64,000 nucleotides of DNA from Crossaster papposus (GCA_037893245.1 JBAIAA010000106.1:124001-188000); one strand, 5' to 3'. Positions 1 to 11,308 are shown, numbered from the stretch's first letter. Numbers and translations are program-made. The notes: generated by a model not told the origin, from the letters alone.

Positions 1-1918
1 AGGGGCCAAGTTGCCTGATGGCCCTTGGATAATGAAGCATGAAGTGCTGCTTTGGTGTCAACCTGCGATCTGCATAAACTTCTAGAAACAGCTCATGATG
101 ATCACGAATCAAATGCTTCAATGTGAGAGTGGCTGTTTTACTGATGCTACGTGACATAACAATTTTATAAATATCCAAGAGCAGTAGACAAACTTCCCAA
201 ATTTCTGACCCTTCATTAATTCGATCTCCTATGATGAGAGGTAGGTATGTTGCTAAGCACATCATCTGTGCTGCCTTTTGACCGCTTGGTCCTCCGGGAT
301 TCATCAATGCGGACTGACCTATTGCACTGGGTTTATTCTTCTTGTCGGTAAACCCATATCCAAAGGAACTGATTCTACTGTTCACCTCATCAAGAGTGAA
401 ACATCCTTCTGCGATTAGTGATTTGAGAGTAAGTTTGATTTCCAGTGGCAGCACACCTTCTGCAAAATCGTGCATAATGTCTGGAGCCAAGTTTTGTGTC
501 ACATGGTAGCCAACAATATCATTTAAGACAGGAACTCGCTTAATTCCAGTAAGGCTCGCATCCTCTTTTGCTACATCCTCATTATAGTTTTCTTCAGACC
601 GTAACAAATCAATATCTTCAACCACCTGTTGACGAATGACTTCTCTGTGAGCTCGACAAAATCTACACGGATAATTTGCACTGAAACTTTGGACGTAACC
701 TAGCATGCCATGGAGACCGAGATTGTCTCCGATAACCTGAAAAACCACAGGCCTCACGGTTACAGTTTTACCTTCACAAGAAATCTGTATGCCTGATTCT
801 TGAACTTTGTTTATATCCGCCACTATTTGAGACACTACAGTATCAATGCCATATTTAGCAATAATGGGAGCACTAGCACAGGCAACCAACTTGATGTTGC
901 TTAGCATTGCTTGATATTTTGGAGGTAGGCTTAGAACACTGACATAAAATGCGCTCAGCTTGTGTACGCCTTTGCGTGAGCCTAAGGGGTTTGCAGTTTC
1001 ATAGTCGTCATTAAACAAGAGTAATGGGAGAAGGAGATCAGTAGTAGCAGCACCTTCGACCTGATGATCAAATTTTTCCTGGATAAAGACCCCATCACGA
1101 AATGTGCGCAAAATGTTTGGATCTTTGGGTTTTCCGTCTTCTACAGTTATGGCTCGCAAAACTCCTGGCTGTTGCAGAAAAACTCTGACAGTTTCTTCAA
1201 TAGGCACGTACTGAAATGTTTCCTTACGCTCTCTTTGTAGGGTTTGACCAGAATGTTTGTCTGTTTCAGAACGGAAATTTTTTCCAACTACTTTTTCTTC
1301 AGGTGGTATGAAATGCCCCTCTTTCTTCAGGTATGCTGTACGCTGGTGAGCAGTTCTTAGTCCAACAAAAGAGTCTTTAAGTATTTTAATTGTATCTACG
1401 ATGGAATCAAAACTAGCTGGAAGAGTTTCCTGAATCTGCAAAGTGTTTACTTTTATTTCAAGGTGATGCAAAACTCCAAGGACCAACTCTTCAACTTCTT
1501 CAAGAACCGTTTGAATAAATGATGTCGGTACAAAGAAAGATAGCATTTTTGCTACAAAACTTTCTATGTGATTCTGAATATCCAGAGGGTCTTCATCATC
1601 TGTCTCATCAAATGAACAGTCGTTATTTTCAAAATTGTCTCTGATGTTTGGCAACCCACAAGCCTCATCTTCACAGTCCATTCGAACATGTTCTGCAACC
1701 TCATGTCTTTTTTGTTCTGGTGGATTTGACGGTGGGTGTTGTTTGATAAGATGTCTTTTGTAAGACGAACAATACGAAAATTTCTCAAAACAGCCATCTT
1801 CGCAGCAGATAATTTTTGTTGCCGAGCCCGATGTTATATGATGAATGAATTTCAAATGGTAAAATAGTTGCTGTACTCCTTCCACAACAGTTAAACACTT
1901 GAAACAGGTGAAACCCAT
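1..1918 (-). CDS. C2H2 zinc-finger plus transposase-like protein, N-terminal 639 codons
   Basis: One minus-strand frame is open from the ATG at 1918-1916 to the window edge, with no stop in 639 codons, so the C-terminus is missing. The ATG context is good (AAAATGG). Residues about 5-26 form a C-x2-C-x12-H-x4-H finger, and residues about 38-61 a C-x4-C-x12-H-x4-H finger. An acidic linker follows. Further on come FCRAH (about 420), DIMHDFAEGV (about 480) and HYPRAIRQLGP (about 629), with two long hydrophobic helical segments between. From memory this arrangement matches a multicopy family of uncharacterised invertebrate proteins. The DIMH block and the late HYPR..GP block recall tnp2-like (CACTA/EnSpm) transposases, so I infer a transposase-derived gene, possibly a live element. 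The frame is intact, unlike most elements nearby. The finger assignment is direct; the transposase link is an inference. Confidence 0.72.
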   Translation of the reverse strand, partial: MGFTCFKCLTVVEGVQQLFYHLKFIHHITSGSATKIICCEDGCFEKFSYCSSYKRHLIKQHPPSNPPEQKRHEVAEHVRMDCEDEACGLPNIRDNFENNDCSFDETDDEDPLDIQNHIESFVAKMLSFFVPTSFIQTVLEEVEELVLGVLHHLEIKVNTLQIQETLPASFDSIVDTIKILKDSFVGLRTAHQRTAYLKKEGHFIPPEEKVVGKNFRSETDKHSGQTLQRERKETFQYVPIEETVRVFLQQPGVLRAITVEDGKPKDPNILRTFRDGVFIQEKFDHQVEGAATTDLLLPLLLFNDDYETANPLGSRKGVHKLSAFYVSVLSLPPKYQAMLSNIKLVACASAPIIAKYGIDTVVSQIVADINKVQESGIQISCEGKTVTVRPVVFQVIGDNLGLHGMLGYVQSFSANYPCRFCRAHREVIRQQVVEDIDLLRSEENYNEDVAKEDASLTGIKRVPVLNDIVGYHVTQNLAPDIMHDFAEGVLPLEIKLTLKSLIAEGCFTLDEVNSRISSFGYGFTDKKNKPSAIGQSALMNPGGPSGQKAAQMMCLATYLPLIIGDRINEGSEIWEVCLLLLDIYKIVMSRSISKTATLTLKHLIRDHHELFLEVYADRRLTPKQHFMLHYPRAIRQLGP

Positions 1919-1943
1919 TTTGTGCAGTGCCAGGACATATAAA

Positions 1944-3989
1944 TCAACTTACTTCCGCTCTCCACCCTTTCAGAAACTTTACTCTTAGCCCTATTTTAGG
2001 GATGAGTTCAGCAATTGATGACTCATCGAGTAGTTCCAATGCGTCTAAGTCAACATCATGTTCTGAAAACAAATGTAAACAAAACATATTACTATCATGC
2101 AGCCTCTTCAAAGTGATACGTACGAAAATACCCCAAAATTGTAAGCATGTGTTTTTGGCCAGGTTATATTTGGCCAGGTTATTTGGATAGTGTGTCCAAA
2201 TTTGCGTTAAAATGACTAATGTACGGTGTCCAGCATCTCAACTCTTTGAACTAGTCAGGCAGATTGGTGCACAATATGAAAACAATTGTCACTTTATGAT
2301 ACAAGCATGAAAATTGGCACACAGTCAGAGTACATAGGCTCATTGAAGATTTGACTTTTTGAAAAAATGAGTAGGATAACATGCAATGGCAGCCATTTTT
2401 AACATTAAAATGTTATTATACCAATATGTTTTCAAAAGGACAAATCTGCAATGGTCACAGCCAAGTGTCTTTCTTATGACATAAAATGATTGTATGACAG
2501 AAAATTCCCTGCCACAGCAATTTTCAGTTCTAGAACTTGAATACTATAAGTACATGTAGGCATGATGTAGACCTACATGTAGTTCAATAAATGTGGATCA
2601 AATACTAGATTTCATCCAATTGTGAGCCACACGTTGAGCCTGCACAAAATCCCCGGAAGTGCGTCTTGCTCACAATAAAACCTGATGGGCAATTTGTTTT
2701 CACTTTGGGAATCAGCTTGTCGTACTATAGGGCCCCACTATAACACAATAAGCAATATGCAAAGTCTCTTACATGCAGCTTTAAAAAAAAACATCGCCAA
2801 AAACAGCGGGATCTTACAGCTATTTTGTACGGCTTGATTTGTGGCTCTATAAACGGAGACCAGTATTTATATGAGCCACAGAGCAATAGCAACAATGGAT
2901 TTTCACATTCAGAAATTACTTGTCTCTTTATTCCCGGGATTAATAACAGAATAGCAGCAGATTCAAAATTCAAGTGTGATGCTCACCTCTGAAACTATCG
3001 CGAAGTTCTGGTACTCCCCACTTGTATAAGAAGTCTGAAGAGCCACCACCTGCATGTCCTATGTGTCCTGATGTGCTGGCCTTGTCATCTTCAAGAATCT
3101 CGAACATGATGTGCTGTCAGTAAAACAATCATGTACACTTTGTTAGTTATTACTGTAGCCCCCCTGATGCCCCACCCCCCACCCTGCTCCGCGGCACATG
3201 CCAGGCCGGTGGCCACAAGCAAAGTAAATACCAAACTTGCAACAGTTTTTTGAAGAATGGTCCCTATTTCGTTGTTGGCTAGGCCTAGGCCCATAGCCTG
3301 TATTAAATAGGGCCATTTTATTTTAGACACTGTACACGTACGTGTGTAAGTAACAATAATTACATGGACAGTTAGGCACGGTGGTTTTGCACTGTGGTTT
3401 TGCACGGTGTTTTATGCTAGGCCTAACGTTAGCATGAGGCCAGTCCAACAGTTAACCTGCGTAGCACTCCTCCATAGGATAGCATAAATAACGTTAATCT
3501 GACATGTCTGTTCCTCCATGGACGGTCTGATTTATATGCAGTACTTAGTTGCATACAATTCAACTAACCTGTTTGTTTACGACTGACGTCCCTGTATGTT
3601 AACGTTAAAGTTTAGTCATTCCAGGCCCAGTCATCACCATCACTATCATCACTAGTAGTACTAGTAGTATCAGTGACAGTAAACTCATAACATGAAGGGT
3701 CGAAATACAGTGGTGGAAAGAAGTCACACAAAGACCAACTGTTGTAGTTGGTTTGTTTCAGAACGAAATGAATTAGGAGATAATCCCGTTGAGAAAAAAT
3801 AAAGATGAACCAAACGTCCCAAAATTGTAGAAATATAAGTTGTATGCGAAATCGGCAGGCTAATTTATAAATGTACTGAACTACTGATAACGAAACTGAA
3901 AGGATAAGACCTACTGGTAGTTGTGCTTGAAGATGAGACTCGGGGACCGTCGACATTTTACGGCATCCGCTGGCGTCGGGCATGGGCAT
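1944..3989 (-). CDS. Small SAM-domain protein, three exons
   Basis: Three exons join with matching phases. Exon 1 is 3989-3915 (ATG at 3989, donor GTAGGT). Exon 2 is 3113-2987 (acceptor CTGACAG, donor GTGAGC). Exon 3 is 2062-1944 (acceptor TTTTCAG), ending in TGA if the GTAAGT at 1952-1947 is not used as a donor. The product is about 105 residues. Exons 2 and 3 together encode a sterile alpha motif: FLYKWGVPELRDSF, then HDVDLDALELLDESS, then LIPKIGLRVKFLKGW. The split codon between them (G plus AA) gives Glu, as expected. SAM domains are protein-interaction modules. The zinc-finger/transposase-like frame starts only 25 bp past the TGA, so exon 3 may alternatively splice from GTAAGT to an exon farther on. 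Exon 1 is the least certain part. An acidic-ending frame at 3612-3700 lies in intron 1 and is not included. Confidence 0.62.
2063..2986 (-). other. Intron of the SAM gene
   Basis: AT-rich sequence between donor GTGAGC (2986-2981) and acceptor TTTTCAG (ending at 2063). I see no coding signature or recognisable repeat beyond short TACATGTAG runs near 2,550-2,585. Confidence 0.5.
3114..3914 (-). other. Putative first intron of the SAM gene
   Basis: Lies between donor GTAGGT (3914-3909) and acceptor CTGACAG (ending at 3114). It contains a short frame (3,612-3,700) ending in an acidic stretch (DDSDGDD) that I do not accept as an exon. Confidence 0.4.
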
Positions 3990-4106
3990 CAACAGCGCGC
4001 GCAGAATGCACGCTGCGTACTATAGAGTCCGTACTGTATAGAAAGAGCGCCCTACTCGCGCTCCCGTGTAATAACTTTATGTAAATTAGCGGCCGCGACC
4101 TGTATA
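3990..4106. promoter_or_regulatory. GC-rich flank upstream of the SAM gene
   Basis: A short GC- and CpG-rich stretch (GCGCGCGC at about 3,995 and several CGCG/GCGC runs) lies directly upstream of the putative first exon and ends at a transposon terminus. The position fits a proximal promoter. No TATA box or initiator could be assigned. Confidence 0.25.
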
Positions 4107-6885
4107 GGGGCAGTTTCACGGGAAAGGTTGCAAAAAAGTCTCACGGGGGGTCAAAAATGAAACTTGTTGTATCGCTAAAACATGGTTATTTGTTGAAAGT
4201 ACATACATAAAGGTACTAGAAAATGTGAATGGCAAAGCTGAAACATTTTTTCGTTTTAATTTTAAGACACTTTACACTTTGCAGACTATAGAATTGGTGA
4301 AATGGAGGTAGGTATCATAAACTGCTAATTCCACATCTCAAACATGCTTGGAGTTGCTTTAAAATGATTGAAAGTCATTACAGTAGTCATGTCTTGAATA
4401 TTAATGCACTCTAGGCTACGAAAAAGACATGTAATTTCATATATTGACGGAAAATTCAGTTTTATAACTTGTTTTCCTTGAAACACAAACTTTCATTTCT
4501 GTTTTACAGGAAACCATGAGCCTGCTGATTATTTGCACTTTTGTCCAAGGGCTGTATGCATGGTAGAACAATTGGCAAAGAAATTGCATTGATAGTGTGC
4601 TGCGTTATAGAGTTACCATGGTCTTTATCATGGCTATGAAAAGGGTTCATTGTGTTCAGGAAAGGACAACAATTTTAACAAATACTACATTCGGTCTAAA
4701 ATTTGATCTTATGAGAATGAACTTTACAAGAAAAATAACCCTAAAACTAGTAATAAAGAGTGGCAATAGAGTAGCAATGTAATGACATGAACATAGTTTG
4801 TTAAGAAACTTAAATAAAACTGATAAAATATGTTTGATAAACATGTACAGCGTGCATGATGTGTTACTATGTACACCAACATACTACATGTAGGTAAAGC
4901 ATGTTTAAGAGTAACTTATTTATTTGTAAAAGTGTTATTTAGGTGTTTTTTTTTGTTTAGAGTTGGGAGGTACATGTAAATACATTTGTGAGGCAGATCA
5001 GTTTGTACCTTGTTAATGCTGCAACTAACTGCTGTGTATTTACGTTCAGGAAAGGGCACAATATTTAACAAGTTCTACATGTAGCATAGCACCGTGCATT
5101 TCCTACATGACAATAAAGTAAACTAAAGTAATGTCCATCACTGTAAATGATTAATAATCATTGCTGGTGAAAATAACTTTAAATTGAGACATTGATACAC
5201 GTACAGTGTATGCCCCAACAAGAAATGCTTAGATAATTAAACTATTATCCAGTGAACTTTATTCAGTCAGCATGGTGCTTTCTACAAAATGGGGTCTAAG
5301 GAATAGGCACATCACGCCCAAAACAGTTCGAAGTGTTTGTACACTTGTATACACGGAGGAAGGTTCATGTGTATCTGTACTTGTTCCTTGTTAAATGTTT
5401 AAAACATGTTCAGGAAAGGACACAATTTTTAACAATGATCAATATACAAGTTTTTCAGTGACAATTTCAATAAAAGAATACCAATCTTGACCAATTTACT
5501 GTTTTACACAAAATTCTGATAAAATTACTTCAGAAGTTTTTGGTTAAATACATATATCATTTTCATTTATGTTCAGGAAAGGACACACATTTTAACAATG
5601 TTCAACATGGTCCTACAGTGTATATGTACTTTAACAGAAAATAGCAACCCTCGCAAACTAACCGTGTGTGTCACAAAGCTCTGATATATAGGTAAAACTA
5701 ATCAAATGGCTGGACACACAGAAAGAACTGTTAAAAGAGTGTCTAACAGATGTTGCTCAACTCGTTAAAAAAAAGTGTCCTTTCCTGAACACTTGAATAC
5801 ACAGAACTAGACTAAAACAGTGAATTATAATTAAATTGACTCAAACTAATGCATGTATTTTGTGAAAGTGATGATATGGAACTGTAGATCAGCCAATTCC
5901 TGACAAATATTGGATTTAAGTGTGACTTGTAAAGATAAATGTATATGCACATGTGTACTCATACTGTGTGTAAACACGAGTGAGTAAATGACCTTTAAGA
6001 ACAAAACACTAACACTTTCTGGCCATAGTTGGTTTTAATTTTAAAACATAAACTCTACAGACAATATAAGCATATACTTCATCAAATTTAAGCAACAATG
6101 GCTTTTGCAAGTACTCCGTTAAACTATATGTTCAGGAAAGGACAATGCAGTTTAACGACAATGTCACAACAGCAAGCAGGGTTCGAGTCTGAATCTTTGT
6201 ATAGTCTGTTAAATCAAGTAAGTCTACCTCTAGGTACATGTTTATGTCAAACAAGTTTTATCCCTGACTTCATGTAAAAAAGGGGAGGCCATGTTCAGGA
6301 AAGGACATTTTTAACGAACATTTGCGTGGCATATGCGACTGCTGCTTTATCAAATTTACTTGTGATTTCCCAATTCCAATATTTTTATATTTTATTACTG
6401 GAGTATGTAGCATCATTTTGACAGGCAATAAGTTGTGTTTCCTTTCTTTTCATTCTAGAAAAAATATCATGTTCAGGAAAGGACATTTGGAAAAAACCTT
6501 TAACGAACAAATCAACGTCTAACTCAAAATAGCATAACAAAAAAATGAGTTGGCCCAGCCTAATGAAATCTGGTGTACAGATTTTAGGGACATACTTCTA
6601 TGTCCTTGCAAGTCTGGGTGGTTCCTGTGGCATTTAATTTTTATTTCTCATCAATTGCAGTTCCAAGAAAATGTGAATGAGACTCCAAATCTTGTGTTTT
6701 AGCACTCATGTGAGCTTATAATTTGAGAATCGTAATACGTAAAACTGTGAAATTATTTTTGGAGACTCCTACAACATAGAGGTCCTTGTAGGACAAAAAC
6801 CAGCAAATTCCCACAAAGTCTTCTTGTGAAATAAAGCATCGATTACCTATTTTTCATTTTGCAACCTTTCCCGTGAAACTGCCCA
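4107..6885. mobile_element. Non-autonomous DNA transposon with 28-bp terminal inverted repeats
   Basis: Positions 4108-4135 (starting GGGCAGTTTCACGGGAAAGG) and 6857-6884 are perfect reverse complements over 28 bp. If one flanking base is included at each end, the element is bordered by TA on both sides, a possible 2-bp target duplication. The 2.8-kb interior is AT-rich with no convincing coding frame. It carries eight copies of a motif related to the TIR core (separate entry). I cannot assign a superfamily. TA would suit Tc1/mariner-like elements, but the length and iterated motif are unusual. Confidence 0.75.
4654..6505. repeat. Eight dispersed copies of GTTCAGGAAAGGAC...TTTAAC
   Basis: Copies start at about 4654, 5044, 5408, 5571, 6130, 6293 and 6471 (plus strand), with one inverted copy at 5764-5790. 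Each has the core GTTCAGGAAAGGAC, a variable 4-18 bp A/T-rich gap, then TTTAAC. Spacing is irregular (about 160-390 bp), so this is not a tandem satellite. The core resembles the TIR segment TTTCACGGGAAAGG, which suggests subterminal transposase-binding sites spread through the interior. Confidence 0.7.
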
Positions 6886-7559
6886 TATACCCAAAGTTGG
6901 TCTACTTTGAGACCAACAATTAGTACAACATCGACCAATGTCGTACTTGTATGATCTTGTTGGAAGAATGCCAACGATTTTGCGCGCGTGAACAGTATTT
7001 TGCCAAAAGTTGGTAAACGTTTTTTTAGTGAAACAAACAATTGTACAAACGCAGACCAGCACATGAAGCAATGCCAAAATTACATGTAGGCCTATAATGG
7101 CCCAACTTCATTTCGGTAAAACTTTATTTGGCATGCGAAAATTATACTCAACTCTTAATCGACAAAAGGGATACAAAAATACAGGCCTTTGTAAATACAT
7201 CATGTAAGACCAGTCCGCCGACTGTTGTTTAGAAAACATGTCACGGACTCAGTGTTATTGTTCAGCAAACAAACCGCTAACAATATCTGTGACAATTACC
7301 GTGACAAAGTCCTTTAAAATATATATATATATTTCAGTTTAACACATTATTACATTATACGCCCAATTTATAAATTGCAGTGCAATGAGTTATACAAAAC
7401 TAGCCCAATGCTAAAAAAAAAAAAAAAATTGTTGGCCATTTAATTTGTCATGTTATGTTGTTGGCCAAAATGCCAATAGTTATTGGCGACAGTTTATTAA
7501 TATTCCTATCTTCAGAGGACGACAAATACCCAACTCAGTTGGAGATTTGGGGTATAATA
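6886..7559. other. AT-rich spacer, no gene seen
   Basis: Contains an (AT)n run at about 7,318-7,331, an A16 run at about 7,413 and a short CCAAAGTTGG...AGACCAAC palindrome at about 6,890-6,920. No coding signature. Confidence 0.5.
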
Positions 7560-8376
7560 AATATATGTAAATTACAAAACCTCTGGCCAAATTTATTACA
7601 ATTTTTGTTTAATGCCTTACACGTGACTAGACTTAGAGCACTTTAAGTTTAGGGGCAACGTTAGTTATACAAAAATGATCAACATATGGACAATTTATCT
7701 TTACCCATTCGTTTTATTGCCCAACGTTATTTGAGGAGACAAAAAATACCCAACTCTGTTAGGGGACAGTAAGTTACAAAACATGTGGTAATTTTTTCTA
7801 CAACTTTGGTCTCGTAGCATTCACCAAGTTAGAGCACCTGGTGTTGGGTAAATATTTGGGAAAATAACCAACTTTTGTACTAAAAATTACTAATATCTGG
7901 GCAACTGAGCTTTACCCAACGTTTTATTGCCCAGCATTACCCAATTTAGAGGACAACAAATACTCAACTCAGTTGGAGAATACAAGTTACAAAACATCTG
8001 GTCAATTTTTCTACAATTTTGGTCTCGTGCCATTCACCAAGTTAGAGCACCTGGTGTTGGGTCAATATTTTGGAAAATAACCAACTTTTGTACTAAAATG
8101 TACTAATATCTGGGCAATTTAGCTTTACCTAACGTTTTATTGCCCAGCGTTACCCAATTTAGAGGACAACAAATACTCAACTCAGTTGGAGAATACAAGT
8201 TACAAAACATCTGGTCAATTTTTCTACAATTCTGGTCTCATGCCATTCACCAAGTTCGAGCATCTAGTGTTGGGTACATTTTTTGGAAAATGACCAACTT
8301 TTATACAAAAAATGACTAACATCTGGGCAATTTATCTTTACCCAACGTTTTGTTGCCCAACGTTTTTACAGTGTAG
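7560..8376. repeat. Tandem array of about 213-bp units, four copies
   Basis: The landmark ACAAAACxTxTGG recurs at 7574, 7776, 7989 and 8202 (steps of 202, 213 and 213). It is followed by the same order of blocks: CTACAAT.TTGGTCTC, CCATTCACCAAGTT, GTGTTGGGT, CCAACTTTTGTAC and TTATTGCCCAACGTT. Copies 2-4 are close and copy 1 is degraded. The array ends in GTTTTTACAGTGTA at 8363-8375, resembling the CACTGTAAAAA-type terminus of some MITE families. No matching left end was found. Confidence 0.7.
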
Positions 8377-8942
8377 TGCTGACAAGAATATAATGACAAA
8401 CAATAGATTTTGTGTGGATCTTATTTTTGATTTGTTTTCATTATTATGTTTTTCATTACAAGCTTGCCTTACATATGAAACCTATTGAATTGACCCCTTT
8501 AAACAAAACAGCTGATTACCCATCCCCCCTCCCTCCAAAAATATTAATAATATTTTTTTTTTCTTTTAAAATTATAAAAAATAATGCAAATTGATAAGCC
8601 ATTTTATTTATCAATCAAATATCAAAAAACGTATTTAAATAGATCAATCTGGGCACCTATCAAGCCAAAGAAAGTGATTTACAATTACATGTAAACAGGG
8701 GTAAAAAGTTATATTTGTCACAAAAAACCGGTGATGTACTTGTGTTATACGGGGCAAGTTGGTTCGAGTCAATATACATTAAGTGGGGACAGAAAAGTAT
8801 GGGGCGAAGTGGCTTTGGGGCAAAATTGTTATAAAAACTAGGCGAGAAAAACCAACTTGCCCCATGCTAGTTTCGCCCCATTACATTTTGAAAGTGAATA
8901 ACTCAAGTTCGACTAGATATTTTTTGGAGAACTTTTAGCATA
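8377..8942. other. Spacer with one GGGGCAAGTTGG hairpin
   Basis: No gene seen. GGGGCAAGTTGGTT (about 8,752) and AACCAACTTGCCCC (about 8,853) form an inverted repeat about 115 bp across, possibly a tiny MITE relic. Confidence 0.4.
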
Positions 8943-9879
8943 TTATTTTAAATAGCTACTAGAAACTATATAAGCCTTCAAAAAGTAGACCCATGGGGGT
9001 CGAAACGAAACACATTTTCTAGGCATCTTTTCAGTTACACCATACGGCCTACAAGGTACCTGCTCGCTCGAGCATTTCTGACTTGTTTTTGCAAAATCCT
9101 GTCCCCCGTTACTATCAGTACGGCCCAAAATTTGGTCTGATGGAATCAACGGTTCCCTTCCGAACATTAAGGTGTAAGGTGCTACCCCGGTTGTGCATTG
9201 AGGTGTGGAATTGTACACGAAAACAAGGTGCGACAGGAAGTCAGGCCATCGTCGGCACCCTTCCTTGTTCACTGAACGACTTGATCAAACCAAACAACGT
9301 TCCATTGAACCTTTCTGCCTGCGCTTTCCCCTCTGGGTGATACGGAGTAGTTCGCGACTTTTTGATACCGTAAAGAGTGCACAACTCACGAACCAATTCC
9401 CCCTGCAAGTTTCTGCCTTGATCGATATGCAATCTGTTCGGAATGCCGAATCTCGCAAACCAACTGTCCCTGAGTACCTTAGCTACAGTTTGAGCGCTTT
9501 GGTCCCTACACGGCACTGCCTGCACGTACTTAGTATATACATCAGTCATAACAAGTATGTCCTCGAATCCCCCGCGGCCCCTATCAACTTTAACAAAATC
9601 AATGGCCAGAACTTCCAAAGGCCTGAAAGCCAATAAGTGACGCATGGGAACCCTTGGGGTGGGTTCAGACACCTTTGCTCTCACAGAACGTGGGCACTTC
9701 TGTATGTGAGCCCGCACATCTGCCGCAATTCTTGGCCAATAAACGCGCCTACGCAAAAGTGAACACGTTCGTGTGACCCCCTGGTGAACCCAACCCTCAT
9801 GGCAGCCTTTCATAGCCCTAGATCGAACACTTTTAGGCATGAGTATTTGAAACACTTCCCCCCACGACAGGATCTTCAA
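8943..9879 (-). pseudogene. Gypsy integrase, frameshifted
   Basis: Two overlapping minus frames (9879-9241 and 9272-8943) together cover an integrase. The N-terminal zinc domain keeps CHEGWVHQGVTRT and YWPRIAADVRAHIQKC, but its last Cys is Ser (KCPRS). The catalytic core keeps AIDFVKV, HIDQGRN and AERFNGTL, so the D, D and E triad can be seen. The second frame continues with WPDFLSHLVFVYNSTPQ and APYTLMFGREP, normal for the end of the core. The frame change is at about 9,250-9,270. A C-terminal part (about 9,070-8,943) has no recognisable domain. Confidence 0.8.
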
Positions 9880-10078
9880 CCCTTCGACATAAAACGCCTT
9901 CGCGTACTGTAAAGCGTGGCCACTGCCACAGCCAATGTTTCAACTCAGGTGGTTCTTCCTGACCTCCAGGTACTACTTCCCCGGGTGACCAGCTCTGGTT
10001 CCAGCGTTCCCAAATAATACCTAGCAAGGGGTCAGATTTTTGCAAAGCCGCAAGCCGCTCAGAGGACCAGGATGGCAT
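9833..10078 (-). pseudogene. Gypsy linker between RNase H and integrase
   Basis: A minus frame of about 80 residues with SERLAALQKSDPLLG and FTVREGVLCRRVED, matching the usual link (an L..Q..DP.L motif, then a 'relatively short beta then R' stretch) before the integrase zinc domain. It runs in a different frame from the integrase. Confidence 0.55.
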
Positions 10079-10087
10079 TACATGTAT

Positions 10088-10360
10088 TTACATGTAATAG
10101 AACTGATGTTGAGTGTGTTTTGGTTTGAATAATCCCTGTACTGCATCAGTGGAGAAGTTGCCCGGATGCCGGCTCAAGGCATCCGCACAGCGATTGCTGG
10201 CACCTGTCCGATATTTAATGTCAAAGATAAACGCTGCAAGCTGGGCTGCCCACCTCATTCCACAGGCACCCAGCTTGGCCGTGTTCAAGGAACGACCGCA
10301 GTTCCTCTGGCCCCTTTGGCACTGGCCAATCTTGAATACGTTGTATTTTGTCCCTATCAA
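10088..10360 (-). pseudogene. Gypsy RNase H C-terminal remnant
   Basis: WAAQLAAFIFDIKYRTGASNRCADALSR is the standard end of the gypsy RNase H domain (I.YR.G..N..ADALSR). The N-terminal catalytic part is missing: the RT thumb frame goes from RSFLEHGQAGCLWNE straight into this segment, so most of RNase H has been deleted near 10,290. Confidence 0.75.
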
Positions 10361-10995
10361 CTGAGATGCCTTGCGTGCTCACGACATGTCCGAGGTAATT
10401 TACCTCGTTGCAAAACAAGGAACACTTCTTGTCCTTAATCTTCAAGCCGAATTCCCCTAGCTTTGAGAAAACCTTGTCTAGACGTTGCACGTGTTCTTAT
10501 ACAGTGGAAGAATACACCAATATATCATCCAGATATATAAGCAACTCTGACAAGTTCATGTCACTTAAGCATTGCTCCATTACCCGTTGAAACGTCCCTG
10601 GCGCATTTGCCAATCCAAACGGCATTCGTGTTAATTAATATAACCCAAGATCCATGATCCATGATCCATGGACACCTGATGGTAGCCATGCGCCAAGTCG
10701 AGAGCCGAGAAATACTTGGCACCCTGTAGAACCCCTAATGACTCCTCTATGCGCGGTAGAGAAAACGCATCGCGAATAGTCTTCGCATTTCACTTTCTGA
10801 AATCGATGCACAGGCTCAGTGCACCGTCGCGTTTTCTCACCAACACGACTGCGCTTGCATACGGACTCTCACTTCGCCTTATAATTCCCTGATCCAACAA
10901 GTTCTGCAAGAGGGTCTTCACCTCCTGAATACAGTGAGGTGAAATCCTCCTATAGGCCCTACGGTTCATTAATTGGGGTGTTATCTACAGTGTTA
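10221..10995 (-). pseudogene. Gypsy reverse transcriptase, broken
   Basis: Reading the minus strand from about 10,960: RRISPHCIQEV, LLDQGIIRRSESPYASAVVLVRK and ALSLCIDF mark fingers and palm. YLDDILVYSSTV at about 10,535-10,500 carries the catalytic DD. A TAA follows at once, then the thumb resumes (HVQRLDKVFSKLGEFGLKIK, YLGHVVSTQGISVD). A triple ATCCATG microrepeat at about 10,648-10,671 lies within the domain. Inactive. Confidence 0.75.
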
Positions 10996-11308
10996 ATTTT
11001 GTGAGGGATCCGGTTGTAGTATCCAACATCAAACTCCCCTTTTGAGAACACCTGGTCATGTTTCTGTATGAGACGCGCAACCCTCTATTTCTCCTTACTG
11101 TATAGACTGCAAGCAGCAACACCTAAACCTGGAGGCAAGCAATACTTGCTTCCATCTGAAAAGATAATTTTTTCCGCCCTGCGGTGCCCCACCACTGCAT
11201 TTCTTATTGTTCGACTTAAAAGAGTTCTCCTCTAAGTCTTTCCGATTTTCAACTAGTACATGGTCGACAGACACATTTACACTAGCTTGCGTCTGATTCA
11301 ACTCGATA

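Noticed and set aside
3612..3992. 126-codon minus frame as one gene
   Set aside because: Only its first 25 codons fit the SAM gene (donor GTAGGT). The rest is low-quality intron sequence, despite the acidic C-terminal stretch.
4654..6505. Regular-looking repeats suggesting a CRISPR-like array
   Set aside because: Eukaryotic context, irregular 160-390-bp spacing, one inverted copy, imperfect repeats, and enclosure by transposon TIRs.
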